Of a stretch of 64,000 nucleotides of DNA, positions 1-9,291 are shown piece after piece. The notes beneath the pieces are model-generated. The model saw nothing but the letters and a program-made list of their open reading frames with translations, was not told where the DNA came from and searched no databases. Both the position numbers and the translations under genes were made by a program. Numbering within the stretch: the first letter of the stretch is position 1; each line of letters opens with the position of its first letter. Origin of the DNA: Bombyx mori (taxonomy: Eukaryota > Arthropoda > Insecta > Lepidoptera > Bombycidae); contig NC_085121.1 of the NCBI RefSeq assembly GCF_030269925.1, forward strand, positions 8,697,501 through 8,761,500. Reading direction: 5' to 3'.

Positions 1-101
1 CATACATTATGACCTTCATTGCATTGGAAAATATGACCTGTAGGGATTTCATAACATACTGGACACTGAAGTAAGTTATCCAAGTCTGGCAATTCGTCAA
101 C
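1..101 (-). CDS. SIAH/Sina-like RING-finger E3 ubiquitin ligase, partial exon
   Basis: Read on the minus strand, this edge fragment encodes VDELPDLDNLLQCPVC followed by YEIPTGHIFQCNEGHNVC and then leaves the window. The CPVC...C.EGH..C pattern is the first half of the RING domain of Seven-in-absentia/SIAH E3 ligases, which pass ubiquitin from an E2 to substrates. The exon starts right after a minus-strand acceptor (AG at 103-102, preceded by a T-rich tract), and the codon phase is 0. Lepidopteran genomes carry several small SIAH-like genes, so the exact paralogue cannot be named. The upstream exon, which would lie above position 103, was not found. Confidence 0.7.
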
Positions 102-1241
102 CTAAAAACCACAATATAATTCATTTATTTTTTTAATTAAATCCGCAAACCGCAATTCTGATTGCGCAAATCTGCAAAGATGAGTAGCTTCCAAAGCAAT
201 GATATAAAATATATCTTTGCTTTGGAAGCTATTCATCAACTTCTAAGCCAAAGCTTTGTCAAAGTCTATTCCTTTTATTGATAATAATCATCTTAAGCTT
301 AGGAGTTCTAATAAAAATTATGCATTTCTATAATTAATAATTAAATTTAACTTAATATTTTTAATTTTAAATTAATATAATTTCACAGTGCCTTTAAACG
401 ACGCAGCATGAATGCAACAACCTCTTAATTTTCCTCTTAATTTACTTGTCTGTATGCTAAGGCAATTAAAAAACCTTGGAGGAAGACGTCAAAGATTCAA
501 TAACACCTTCCTATTGAATCTTAACCTCTTCCTAACTGCCTTAATGTACAACGGATTTCGGAAATGGACTTTAAAGATATAACTGTAGAGTATGAAATTT
601 GTTTTTTATAATGTAAAGTTCGCATAAGATACGTTTATAGTAATTGAATGTATTTTAATAATTTTGGGATGTCGAAAACTAGCAGTTAAAGTTTGCAACG
701 AAACTTATTCACGAACAGATAACAAGTAGGTAGTTCTTTTTTTTTTTCTTAATTAGTATTTACGAGATTACATCTAAAGATTTCCTGATCTGAAACATGA
801 TCAGAATATTTCGAAATAAACAAGCACTGCAGCAATTTGAAAAAAAAAGCTCTCTACCTACCTTTTACTAAGAAATGAAAATTAGTGTACTACTTTCAAA
901 ACCATGAACAAATAAGAATACACAGAACAATAAACAAATATGATGTTAAAAAACTATATTCAAATTTGGCTAATAAACAATCGGTCTACAAGTTTAATGG
1001 AAATTCTTGATTCAATTGTTGAACTCAAGATTAATTGTACAAACCTTATTTTCAACTATCTCCGACATTATGTAAAATAACGTCGGTTGATTGATGAAAA
1101 AATCAATCTAGCCACTATGTATACTTAGCAATATCCTATAATGTTAAAGTTAAAAACAAAAAAACAGCTGGCACCTTTACAAATGGCGTGGTATTTTTAG
1201 TAATTGATTTTTATAATTTCGTTGGTGGTTGCCAGCCTAGT
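102..1241. other. AT-rich spacer or intron without recognised gene
   Basis: About 1.1 kb of AT-rich DNA. It probably begins as an intron of the SIAH-like gene at the left edge. No coding frame or known repeat was recognised. The only clear structure is the hairpin at 179-237. Confidence 0.5.
179..237. repeat. near-perfect 28-bp inverted repeat (hairpin)
   Basis: Arms 179-206 and 210-237 are reverse complements apart from two mismatches and enclose a 3-nt centre. The core is AGCTTCCAAAGCAA. Whether it is transcribed is unknown. It is short for an animal pre-miRNA and has almost no loop, so a palindromic repeat is also possible. Confidence 0.6.
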
Positions 1242-1254
1242 CGGTAACGGTTAT
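1242..1254. repeat. target-site duplication, left copy
   Basis: The 13-mer CGGTAACGGTTAT directly abuts the LINE's 3' A-run and is identical to 6672-6684. Confidence 0.9.
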
Positions 1255-1568
1255 TTTTTTTTTTTTAATTTATTGAAAGCATTGGCAACACGGCCATCAG
1301 CTTAAACTAATTTTACAAAAAAATAGAACATGAACTAGAACTTACAATAAAACACAAATAAAAGAAACAAACCAAACCAAGAAACAATTACAAATCATTG
1401 AAAATAACAAATTAATGACAAAATGAATTGCAAGAACTTACTATAAAAAAATAAAAACTTACAAGTTTTCTTTCAACAAACAACAAAAAAAGAATATGAG
1501 TCGTTATAAAAAAATAATTAAACTTGCACATAAGCAGGAGACCTATGATACATTCATGAATTATACAT

Positions 1569-4500
1569 TCATAGTCGTCCTATAGTGTGAAGTACAAAAT
1601 TATACACTATTGAGAATAGTTGTGGAAGCTTTAAAATACCTTGAATGGAATTAGGAATAGATTTTAAGCCTGTGTCTTTACATAATGCATTAAACAATAA
1701 TCTCTGTTGATTGAATTCAGGACAATTAAAAAAAATATGATCTAGATCACACATGCCAGAGTTACAATAAGTACATGCAGCTGAATCACTTAACTTTAAT
1801 CTAAAAAGATGCGCAGGAAAATGGCCGTGGCCTATACGTAATCTACAAATAATCGATATAAAGGCTCTTCCCGGGAAGAATCTAAAACTATCAAACCAAG
1901 ATTTAGTACTAGGTACTGGGACTATTTCAGCTAACCATTTACCTTTCGTTTCTCTGGACTTAGACAAGTAATTAGACCAACGTTTCATCATATTTTGTTT
2001 AATTGAATAAACTAAATCTGAATACGGAACTTTAAAATCGGAAATATTTATATCTTTTGTAGATTTCGCTAATTTATCAACAAATTCATTACCCACAATA
2101 CCAGAGTGACCTGGCACCCAGCAAAATTCAATAAATATATTTCTAAAATACAAAAAACTCAAACAACTTCTTAACTTATAAATTAAATAATTTACAGATG
2201 CACTAATACATTTATTTCTAAGAGCTTGCAAGGCGCTCATTGAATCAGATAGAATTAAAATTTTGTCCCCTGCAGAGTAATTTACTCGAATGTGCTCTAA
2301 AGCATATATAATGCCTAGTACTTCAGCCGAAAAAACAGAGAAAAAATTGCTACATTTATAAACTGATCCTATGTTCATGGATGAATCAAAAAATGCAAAA
2401 CTAGTTCTATCTTTAGTTTTAGAGCCATCTGTATACACTTTAACAAAATCAGTCTTATCTTCAAGGAACTCCAGAAAATCATTTTTAGATTTAAACTTGA
2501 TTAGATCAACAGCCACATCTCTCAACATGTCATGAAAGTTATATTCGAAACAAGGCAATACGGTAGACCAAAATACCACATCCTGAAATTCAAAATTCAA
2601 GTACGTTAAGGCACTGGATATGGATGAAGAATTAGGAAGCGGAATTAAATTATAATTTGGAATATTTGCATACTTCAAATACCTGTAAGTTACTTGATTA
2701 TCACGGCTAATAAGCTTAAGGCAATAATTATCTAATATAAAACTTCTTCGTATGAATAGAGGAACAATACCAGCCTCAACTTCCAAGGAATTAATGGGAG
2801 ACGACATCATAGCACCAGTAATTATTCGTAATGCTCTATTTTGCACAATATCTAATTTCTTAAGAAGAGAAAAATTTGCGTCCGAAAAGAACATACAGCC
2901 ATAATCGAAATGGCTTCGGATTGTTGCAATGTAAATAGTTTTTAAAACTTTGGGATCAGCTCCCCATTTTATTCCAGTTAGCGATTTTAATATATTCAAA
3001 CCTAATTCAGCTCTTTTACAAATAACATCAATATGAGTTTTCCACGAAAGATCAAAATCTAGAGAAAGACCAACATATTTTACGAAAGATTGAGCAGGAA
3101 TAATAACATAATTGTATAAAACTTTAGGGTAATGCAATCCATTTTGGGAAAATAAAATTGCAGTACTTTTGGAAATATTGACCTCAAGTTTTAGGGAATT
3201 TGTAAGTAAATCGTAAATATTACGCAAACAACTATTCATAACCGATTCACCACTTTTAATATCATTACAGTTTACATAGAGAACAAGATCGTCAGCAAAG
3301 AATAAATGTTTAACAGAATTTGGAATTTTCTTTATGAAACATACTAAACTAAGTATGAATATGAGAGGTGATAAAACGCAACCTTGAGGAGTACCTTTAG
3401 TAGAAATTTTAGGACCAAATAAACTAGATTTAATTTTCAAAAACATAGAGCGCTTGTTCAGGAAATTGTACAGCCAGAACAGAACATGTCCTGGAAAGCC
3501 TAAAGAATGTAGACTTTCAATAAGGTAGGAATGATCTATATTATCAAAAGCCCCTTTAATATCCAAAAATACCGCTAATGTAAATTGATTATTATGGAAG
3601 TTATTTTTAATATCGCCAATCAAACAGCTTAAGTTATCTATTGTACTTTTACCTTTACGAAATCCGTATTGAGTACTTGGTATTAAGTTGTTATTTTCAG
3701 TAAACCACTCTAACCTGTTTTTTAACATAGTTTCGAAAATTTTCGAAAAACAAGAAGTTAATGAAATGGGTCTGTGAGAATTGATACAGTTGGGATCCTT
3801 GTAAAGCTTTAAAATCGGTACTACATGTTGAGTTTTCCAAATCGGAGGAATACAGTTGTTTTGCCAAAGATCATTAAATATTTGACATAAAATTTCCTTG
3901 GCATACTGGGGAAGATTTTTGATTACTTTATAAGAGATGAAATCAGGACCAGGGGAGGTTTCCTTTTTATTTTCTAATGCAGTCGCAAATTCGCCCATAG
4001 AGAATGGGTCTACCAGCCATTGAGCCTCCGGTTTTCCGTGGCTGTTAAAAAAATCTTGTAACTTAGATTCGGAAATTTCATTCTCAGAACCAGCTATCGA
4101 ATCCAAAAACAAAGATGCATTAGCGGGATTTTGAAAAAAACTTGAAGACGAAGAAATGTTATTGAGTTTAGCGTGCTTAAATCTACGAATGTGATCCCAA
4201 ATAATTTTTCTCGAAGTCATTCGATTGAATGATGAACAAAGATTCATCCAGCTTGAACGTTTTATTTCATATAAAGTTCTTTTCTTCAAAGCGTCCAGCT
4301 TTTTAAAAATAATATAGTTTTCCATATTTGGATAATGCTTGTACGATAATAAAGCAACTTTGGCTTGTAAAACTACGCGGTCACAATCAGCATTCCACCA
4401 AGGAACAGCTTTGGAACAATTCCGTTTTTTGTGCGAGTAACACTTTTTGTCAAAAGTCATTAATATGTCATGTAAAATACTCAAAAACATATTATAATTT

Positions 4501-5387
4501 TCAAGAGGGTTATCAGCGAAGCTAAAACTTGAAAACTCACTTTCACATAACTTATTAAATTTTGACCAGTCAATCTTATTAAAATTTATGTTAGCTAAAG
4601 AGGTATTATCTAGTGTATCAACTTGATTTATTGAAGAGGTGGTCGGGCCAAAGGAAGGATGGGAAGGAAGAAAAGCATCGTTAAAGACTTCAATAAGTAG
4701 TGGGAAATGATTACTACTGAGCAAATCATCAAGGACAGAAACTGTGCAACTAGAGCTAAGAGCAGGGGAAGCGAATACTAGATCCAATACATTTCCTTGT
4801 TGACCAAATGGAGCAAAGGTTGTGATTGTGTCATCATTTAAACAGACTAACTCAGAACTTTCCACATAATCATGAAGGGCTTTACCTCTTCTATCATTGA
4901 CTCTTGAACTCCAGGAAGCATGATGTGCATTGAAGTCACCAATTATTAAATAATTATTTGAAACAAATTTAGAACATGAATCTTTCAATAAATTAATAGT
5001 GAACTTACCATTTGGTGGTGGAGGAATGTAAACACATAAAATGTCAAAAGAAAAATTATTAATGTAAACTGTAATTAAAATATTTTGAAAATGATATTGA
5101 GAAATTGTGTCTATTATTTTAAATTTATACTTAGAGCGTAATGCAATAGCAACCCCACCATGTGGGTGGTTGGAATCTCTTCTTATAACATTAAATCCAG
5201 GTAATTTGATGATTTTATGTGAAGTTAACCAGGTTTCATTGAATAAAATCATATCAACACACTTGTCAAGTTTACTGAGGAAATTTTTAAGTTGATCTAA
5301 TTTAGGAAATAAACTTCTAGAGTTCCAATGAATGATATTAAACTGACCAACAGAATTATGCATATAAGATTGAGTAGAACTATCCAT
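1569..5387 (-). CDS. LINE ORF2: endonuclease, reverse transcriptase and RNase H
   Basis: A 1272-residue polyprotein that nicks target DNA and copies the element RNA by target-primed reverse transcription. The apurinic-like endonuclease spans about 16-235, with N22, E51, GDFNAHH from 150 and SNHFP at 225-229. The reverse transcriptase spans about 470-800, with LDIKGAFD at 608-615, GTPQGCVLSP at 665-674 and the catalytic FADD at 697-700. RNase H spans about 981-1110, with YTDGS (D987), E1022, D1048 and D1104 plus WVPGHSG at 1090-1096. A Cys/His cluster (CTYCNSG...H...C) follows near the C terminus. All catalytic residues are present and there is no internal stop. The start ATG lies one codon after the ORF1 stop and in the same frame, so translation probably depends on ORF1 translation. 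Confidence 0.95.
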   Translation of the reverse strand: MDSSTQSYMHNSVGQFNIIHWNSRSLFPKLDQLKNFLSKLDKCVDMILFNETWLTSHKIIKLPGFNVIRRDSNHPHGGVAIALRSKYKFKIIDTISQYHFQNILITVYINNFSFDILCVYIPPPPNGKFTINLLKDSCSKFVSNNYLIIGDFNAHHASWSSRVNDRRGKALHDYVESSELVCLNDDTITTFAPFGQQGNVLDLVFASPALSSSCTVSVLDDLLSSNHFPLLIEVFNDAFLPSHPSFGPTTSSINQVDTLDNTSLANINFNKIDWSKFNKLCESEFSSFSFADNPLENYNMFLSILHDILMTFDKKCYSHKKRNCSKAVPWWNADCDRVVLQAKVALLSYKHYPNMENYIIFKKLDALKKRTLYEIKRSSWMNLCSSFNRMTSRKIIWDHIRRFKHAKLNNISSSSSFFQNPANASLFLDSIAGSENEISESKLQDFFNSHGKPEAQWLVDPFSMGEFATALENKKETSPGPDFISYKVIKNLPQYAKEILCQIFNDLWQNNCIPPIWKTQHVVPILKLYKDPNCINSHRPISLTSCFSKIFETMLKNRLEWFTENNNLIPSTQYGFRKGKSTIDNLSCLIGDIKNNFHNNQFTLAVFLDIKGAFDNIDHSYLIESLHSLGFPGHVLFWLYNFLNKRSMFLKIKSSLFGPKISTKGTPQGCVLSPLIFILSLVCFIKKIPNSVKHLFFADDLVLYVNCNDIKSGESVMNSCLRNIYDLLTNSLKLEVNISKSTAILFSQNGLHYPKVLYNYVIIPAQSFVKYVGLSLDFDLSWKTHIDVICKRAELGLNILKSLTGIKWGADPKVLKTIYIATIRSHFDYGCMFFSDANFSLLKKLDIVQNRALRIITGAMMSSPINSLEVEAGIVPLFIRRSFILDNYCLKLISRDNQVTYRYLKYANIPNYNLIPLPNSSSISSALTYLNFEFQDVVFWSTVLPCFEYNFHDMLRDVAVDLIKFKSKNDFLEFLEDKTDFVKVYTDGSKTKDRTSFAFFDSSMNIGSVYKCSNFFSVFSAEVLGIIYALEHIRVNYSAGDKILILSDSMSALQALRNKCISASVNYLIYKLRSCLSFLYFRNIFIEFCWVPGHSGIVGNEFVDKLAKSTKDINISDFKVPYSDLVYSIKQNMMKRWSNYLSKSRETKGKWLAEIVPVPSTKSWFDSFRFFPGRAFISIICRLRIGHGHFPAHLFRLKLSDSAACTYCNSGMCDLDHIFFNCPEFNQQRLLFNALCKDTGLKSIPNSIQGILKLPQLFSIVYNFVLHTIGRL

Positions 5388-5390
5388 AAT

Positions 5391-6530
5391 TTATGATGTA
5401 AAATTCATTACTAGCATTTCTTTAATTAACTGAGTAGATATAGGTCCAGAAGGGGATTTAGAATCCTTTTTCTTTAACAATTCTATTAAAGTTTTTGTAA
5501 TGGTTCTGATGACAATTTCTGAATTGATAATGTCTGAAATTAAAGCCCTACCTTGAGGGGTCTTCGCAGATATAGGTATGTCAGAAGAGGTCACGGGGTT
5601 CTTAATGACAGGAGTCTTTAGTATGGCTGCATATGATGTTTGCTTGCCGATGATCTTATTTTTTACTTCAGCAACCTTGGCTGCCTTTACTGAGCAAGAG
5701 TAAGAAACTGCAGAATGTGGCCCACTGCAGTTGGAGCACTTGAAGATGTTGGGAGTGCTGCACTCCTTATAAAAATGATTGCCTGAACAAATAGAGCAAA
5801 CTTGAGTGGCTTTACAGGCACCACTTCCATGTCCGAATTTGTAGCATTTGAAGCACTGTAACACAGGTCTAATATAATCCGAAACAGGCATCCAAATATG
5901 CTCGTATGTGACGTGATCAGGATGGCTAGACGCCAAAAATGTAACCAGCACAGTTTGCAGTGGCTTGTCACTTCCATTCTCTTGTTTTTTGAAAAATCTT
6001 TTTACTCCGAGTATTGTGCATGAAGCTTTTAAATTTACTAAAAGAGATTCTTCGTTCAATTCCACAGGAGCTCGAATAATTCCTTGACTCTCAATGCTAT
6101 CGTAAGGTATTTTTGCTGTCCAATTGTTTAACTCCATAAAACTTACATTTAATAAAAAAGCGTTGGCATCCCGAGCACAGCCAAAGTAAATTTTAGCAAA
6201 AAAGGTACCAGCAGCTTTGACATACTGGACCCCTTGAATATTTTTTAATGCTTTGTTTATTTTTAACAGGTCCATTGGGACTCTGTTATTTGGTTGTGAG
6301 ATGCTTGATTGAAGAAGCACTGGGTATTCTTTTTTTGTAAGGTCTTCGTAAAGAGCATGGTGGTCTTTAAAAAGACCGCGCTTATTTTTAATGAAAGTCA
6401 TTTTTATTTTGCGGCTTTCGTCGTATTCAGATGACTTCATTCTTCTTTTTCCCATTATTATGGGAGCGGACACAGGGGCGGAGCTGAAGCCCTCACCCCC
6501 GTCGTCATCGTCCATTATTACGGAACACAC
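5391..6530 (-). CDS. LINE ORF1: nucleic-acid-binding Gag-like protein with three zinc knuckles
   Basis: A 379-residue ORF1 protein that would coat the element RNA and form the ribonucleoprotein. Three retroviral-type knuckles lie at residues 226-239 (CX2CX4HX4C), 245-257 (CX2CX3HX4C) and 265-279 (CX2CX3HX6C), the usual trio of I and Jockey group ORF1 proteins. The region before them (about 70-220) resembles the RNA-binding middle part of such proteins. The N terminus holds a DDDDGGEG acidic patch. Two ATGs, at codons 1 and 6, are possible starts. The frame ends in TAA at 5393-5391. Confidence 0.9.
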   Translation of the reverse strand: MCSVIMDDDDGGEGFSSAPVSAPIIMGKRRMKSSEYDESRKIKMTFIKNKRGLFKDHHALYEDLTKKEYPVLLQSSISQPNNRVPMDLLKINKALKNIQGVQYVKAAGTFFAKIYFGCARDANAFLLNVSFMELNNWTAKIPYDSIESQGIIRAPVELNEESLLVNLKASCTILGVKRFFKKQENGSDKPLQTVLVTFLASSHPDHVTYEHIWMPVSDYIRPVLQCFKCYKFGHGSGACKATQVCSICSGNHFYKECSTPNIFKCSNCSGPHSAVSYSCSVKAAKVAEVKNKIIGKQTSYAAILKTPVIKNPVTSSDIPISAKTPQGRALISDIINSEIVIRTITKTLIELLKKKDSKSPSGPISTQLIKEMLVMNFTS

Positions 6531-6671
6531 TTATGAAATATAATTTTAAACTCAAACACAGTGAAAAATTAGGAAACAATGTCGTAAAAAAGGGCTAAAA
6601 CCAAATAAATTAAAATTAACTTGAAAAAAGCGCCTATTTAGTTTGACGTTCCCGCCCTTTTTTTTTTTTTC

Positions 6672-6684
6672 CGGTAACGGTTAT
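6672..6684. repeat. target-site duplication, right copy
   Basis: Identical 13-mer at the LINE's 5' end. Together with 1242-1254 it defines the empty site and the limits of the insertion. Confidence 0.9.
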
Positions 6685-6749
6685 GTCTATGACACAGAAA
6701 ATACACCAAATCCTAATTAATGTCTATGGTTAACAGTTGAAACCCAGTT

Positions 6750-6935
6750 AAAGGGCACAAGTGCGGCAAAATAAAACAAAGCCGCTAGATACTACATCCA
6801 TATCGAGTTCTTCTAAAAAGTTCACTGAAGTCTCAGTAAATAACCAAACATTTTACTGAACCCTTAGTATTTAAGATCATCCCAATTGATTCAAGTCTTA
6901 AATTAATCAACTTTATCTCATTTCGCATCGTATCT
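6750..6935 (+). repeat. diverged copy of dispersed repeat R3
   Basis: Shares words such as AACAAAGCCGCT, AAAAAGT.CACTGAA and CATTTTACTGA, in the same order, with the better copies at 16395-16724 and 37601-38473. The ends are not resolved. The family is unnamed here because I do not recognise it. Confidence 0.55.
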
Positions 6936-8343
6936 AATTTTTATATAGCAAATTCTTTATAATTTATTAATTTTATTTTTTTATAAACTCAACAGTGGCA
7001 TCGCAAGAAGCCAAATGCAATAATTAAAAAAATTCCTCACATATCCCGCTGGCCCACTCTTGGTGCTGCTGGACTCTATTAATACTAAGGCTTGTAGAAA
7101 CTAAAACTCACGTCATCGTACTCGTTTCATTTGCTGAAGAGTTCGAGGTGATACTTAGCGTAGTATCAGCCCACTAAGCATCTTGCCGCATTTTCACAGT
7201 GGATAACGATTCCAATCCGGTGGTAGATGCACTGACGACGCAGATTTTCTTTGGCTGTTGGGCTTTCTTCGGTAACACTCGGGCTATTAGCAAAGCCTCC
7301 CCTCTCGGCTGAGCCATCAAGTTCATCTATGCGGCCAAGGTTTCCGGGTCAACCACAATCCTTCGATGCAAGAAAAAAATCATTTACTACCTATGGACTG
7401 TATATCATCAATAACTAGAGGCGGTTGCAGTTTGTTAAGAGTTCAATTGGAACTATAAATTTAAATCAAATAAAACAACAGTTAAAGCGTATGTTTCATT
7501 TAACGTTCGTGATGTCCAAAAAACTAATGTGTACAAGTGAATGATAATGGACGAGAATGCCGACGATCGAAAATTATGGTATAAAAAAGAGTAGGCCTGT
7601 GGCGGGTAGCCATCATACAACGCAAGATATTTGACAGATGCCTGAATCTCGCTTACGACATTTTCCAGAGAAGCTTGCATATATACAAGTTCCGAACAAC
7701 AACATTCGGACTTCGGACAGTCGGTCTACCGAGCAATATCACCCGTTCGGTGGAAGATCTTCCCTTGGTCGCTTAATCATCCCCAAAGGCCTATGGCCAG
7801 CAGTGGGCATCAAGGGGCCTAAGATAAATACGACTTACTATAATTTCTCTGGATAAAAATAAATGTTTTCAGACACGCATCACCTTTATATATTTAGTCT
7901 GGCCCATGGAGTTAATAAGTACCTACAACTGGAGTGCTGTCTAATGCCGAGAAATCGGTCTCGAAAGAGAATACTTTTTGGTCGCGGTGTCCTTGTCTAA
8001 TGTGGTGACCATATAAAATTTATTTATAGGACAAAATTATACACATGCATCAGTTTTGAATTTTCCTTAAGCAATCCTGTGTAGCCCTATATAAATACAA
8101 AACACGTGCTTGGAACAGTTTATTTATGTAAATTCAATTCTAAACATTGCTTCGTCGTCATGGTGACTTTTTTTCGACGGTTTTTTTTGGAAATTGCTGC
8201 GTTGTCGAAAATCTAGCACTGAGTTTTATTACAAACATCATTACCTCAGTTCTATTACTTAAACTTCCTCAAACTCATGTTTAACGTCCGAACACTCAAC
8301 CGCGACTTAAATATTAAGTTCTGTTAGTAGTTAAATATAAGTA
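6936..8343. other. repeat-derived spacer, no gene
   Basis: No host gene is seen. 7165-7355 has scattered similarity to the LINE 3' family found at 33065-33388 (words around TCCAATCCGGTGGTAGAT). About 7780-7830 contains GGCCTATGGCCAGCAGTGGG, a word typical of RTE-type LINE 3' ends in moths. Short open frames at 7453-7680 (minus) and 7638-7856 (plus) overlap each other and show no family resemblance. Confidence 0.45.
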
Positions 8344-9291
8344 GTTCTGGCTAAGTGTGCCGTGCAAATTAATATTTGACACACTGAGTGAGACACTGCA
8401 ACACACATGGTCTGCGCGTATCGGGTGCTCTTTTCCTACATTCACATCTTCAATTGATTTAAAATTGCTTGTATTTTTACTCAAATTTGGTTTAAGCGTT
8501 TTCAATTTTGGAATTTTCATATCAAATATGCACGTCGCTCTAGTCGCCCTATTATGGATAAAATTGATACCATTTTTGAAAAAGTGGAGCAAAATCGGCA
8601 TATCAGTAGTTACGACGTAGCTGAAGAACTGGGAATTGACCACAAAATAGTTTTGGCGCATTTGAAAAAACCTACACAAAAAAGCTCGATATTTGGGTAC
8701 CTCATGAGTTCACTGAAAGGACCCTAATGGACCCTGTACTCATTTGTGGTTCTTTATTACGACGTAATGAAACCGAACCATTTTTGAAGAAGCTGATTAC
8801 TGGTGATGAAAAGTGGATCACGTACGACAAGAACTTGCGAAAAAGGTCGTGGTCAAAGGCCGGTCAGGCTTCACAGACTGGCGAAGCCCGGGTTAACTCA
8901 CAACAAGGTGATGCTGTGTGTGTGGTGGGATTGAAAGGGCATTATTCATTATGAGAGGCCAACCACCAAGCAGGACCATCGATTCTGAACTCTACTGCGA
9001 ACAACTAATGAGATTAAAGCAAGAAGTTGAGAGAGAGAAAGCGGCCGGAATTAATCAACAGAAGGGGTGTGGTTTTTCATCATGATAACGCTAGACCTGA
9101 AACATCTTTAGCCACTCAGCAAAAATTAAGAGGGCTTGGCTGGAAGGTGTTAATGCATCCGCCGTATAGTCCTGACCTTGCACCTTCAGATTTCCACATG
9201 TTTCGGTCTCTTCAGAATTCTTTAGGCAGTGTCAGGTTAACATCACGAGAAGACTGTCAAAACTAATTGTCGCGGTATTTTGATCAGAAGC

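Larger units (their letters stand above)
1242..6684 (-). mobile_element. full-length I-type non-LTR retrotransposon with 13-bp target-site duplication
   Basis: The element lies on the minus strand between two identical copies of CGGTAACGGTTAT (1242-1254 and 6672-6684). The body is therefore about 1255-6671. Its 3' end (low coordinates) is an A-run next to the left duplicate. Its 5' end also starts with an A-run followed by GGGCGGGAACG. It has a 5' UTR of about 140 nt, ORF1 (6530-5391), ORF2 (5387-1569) and a 3' UTR of about 310 nt. Both ORFs are intact. A RNase H domain after the reverse transcriptase, together with the ORF1 zinc knuckles, places it in the I group of LINEs rather than Jockey. 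Intact frames and perfect duplicates suggest a recent insertion. Confidence 0.92.

Noticed and set aside
8314..8679. 121-residue minus-strand frame
   Set aside because: It overlaps the mariner 5' coding remnant on the plus strand and shows no family features.
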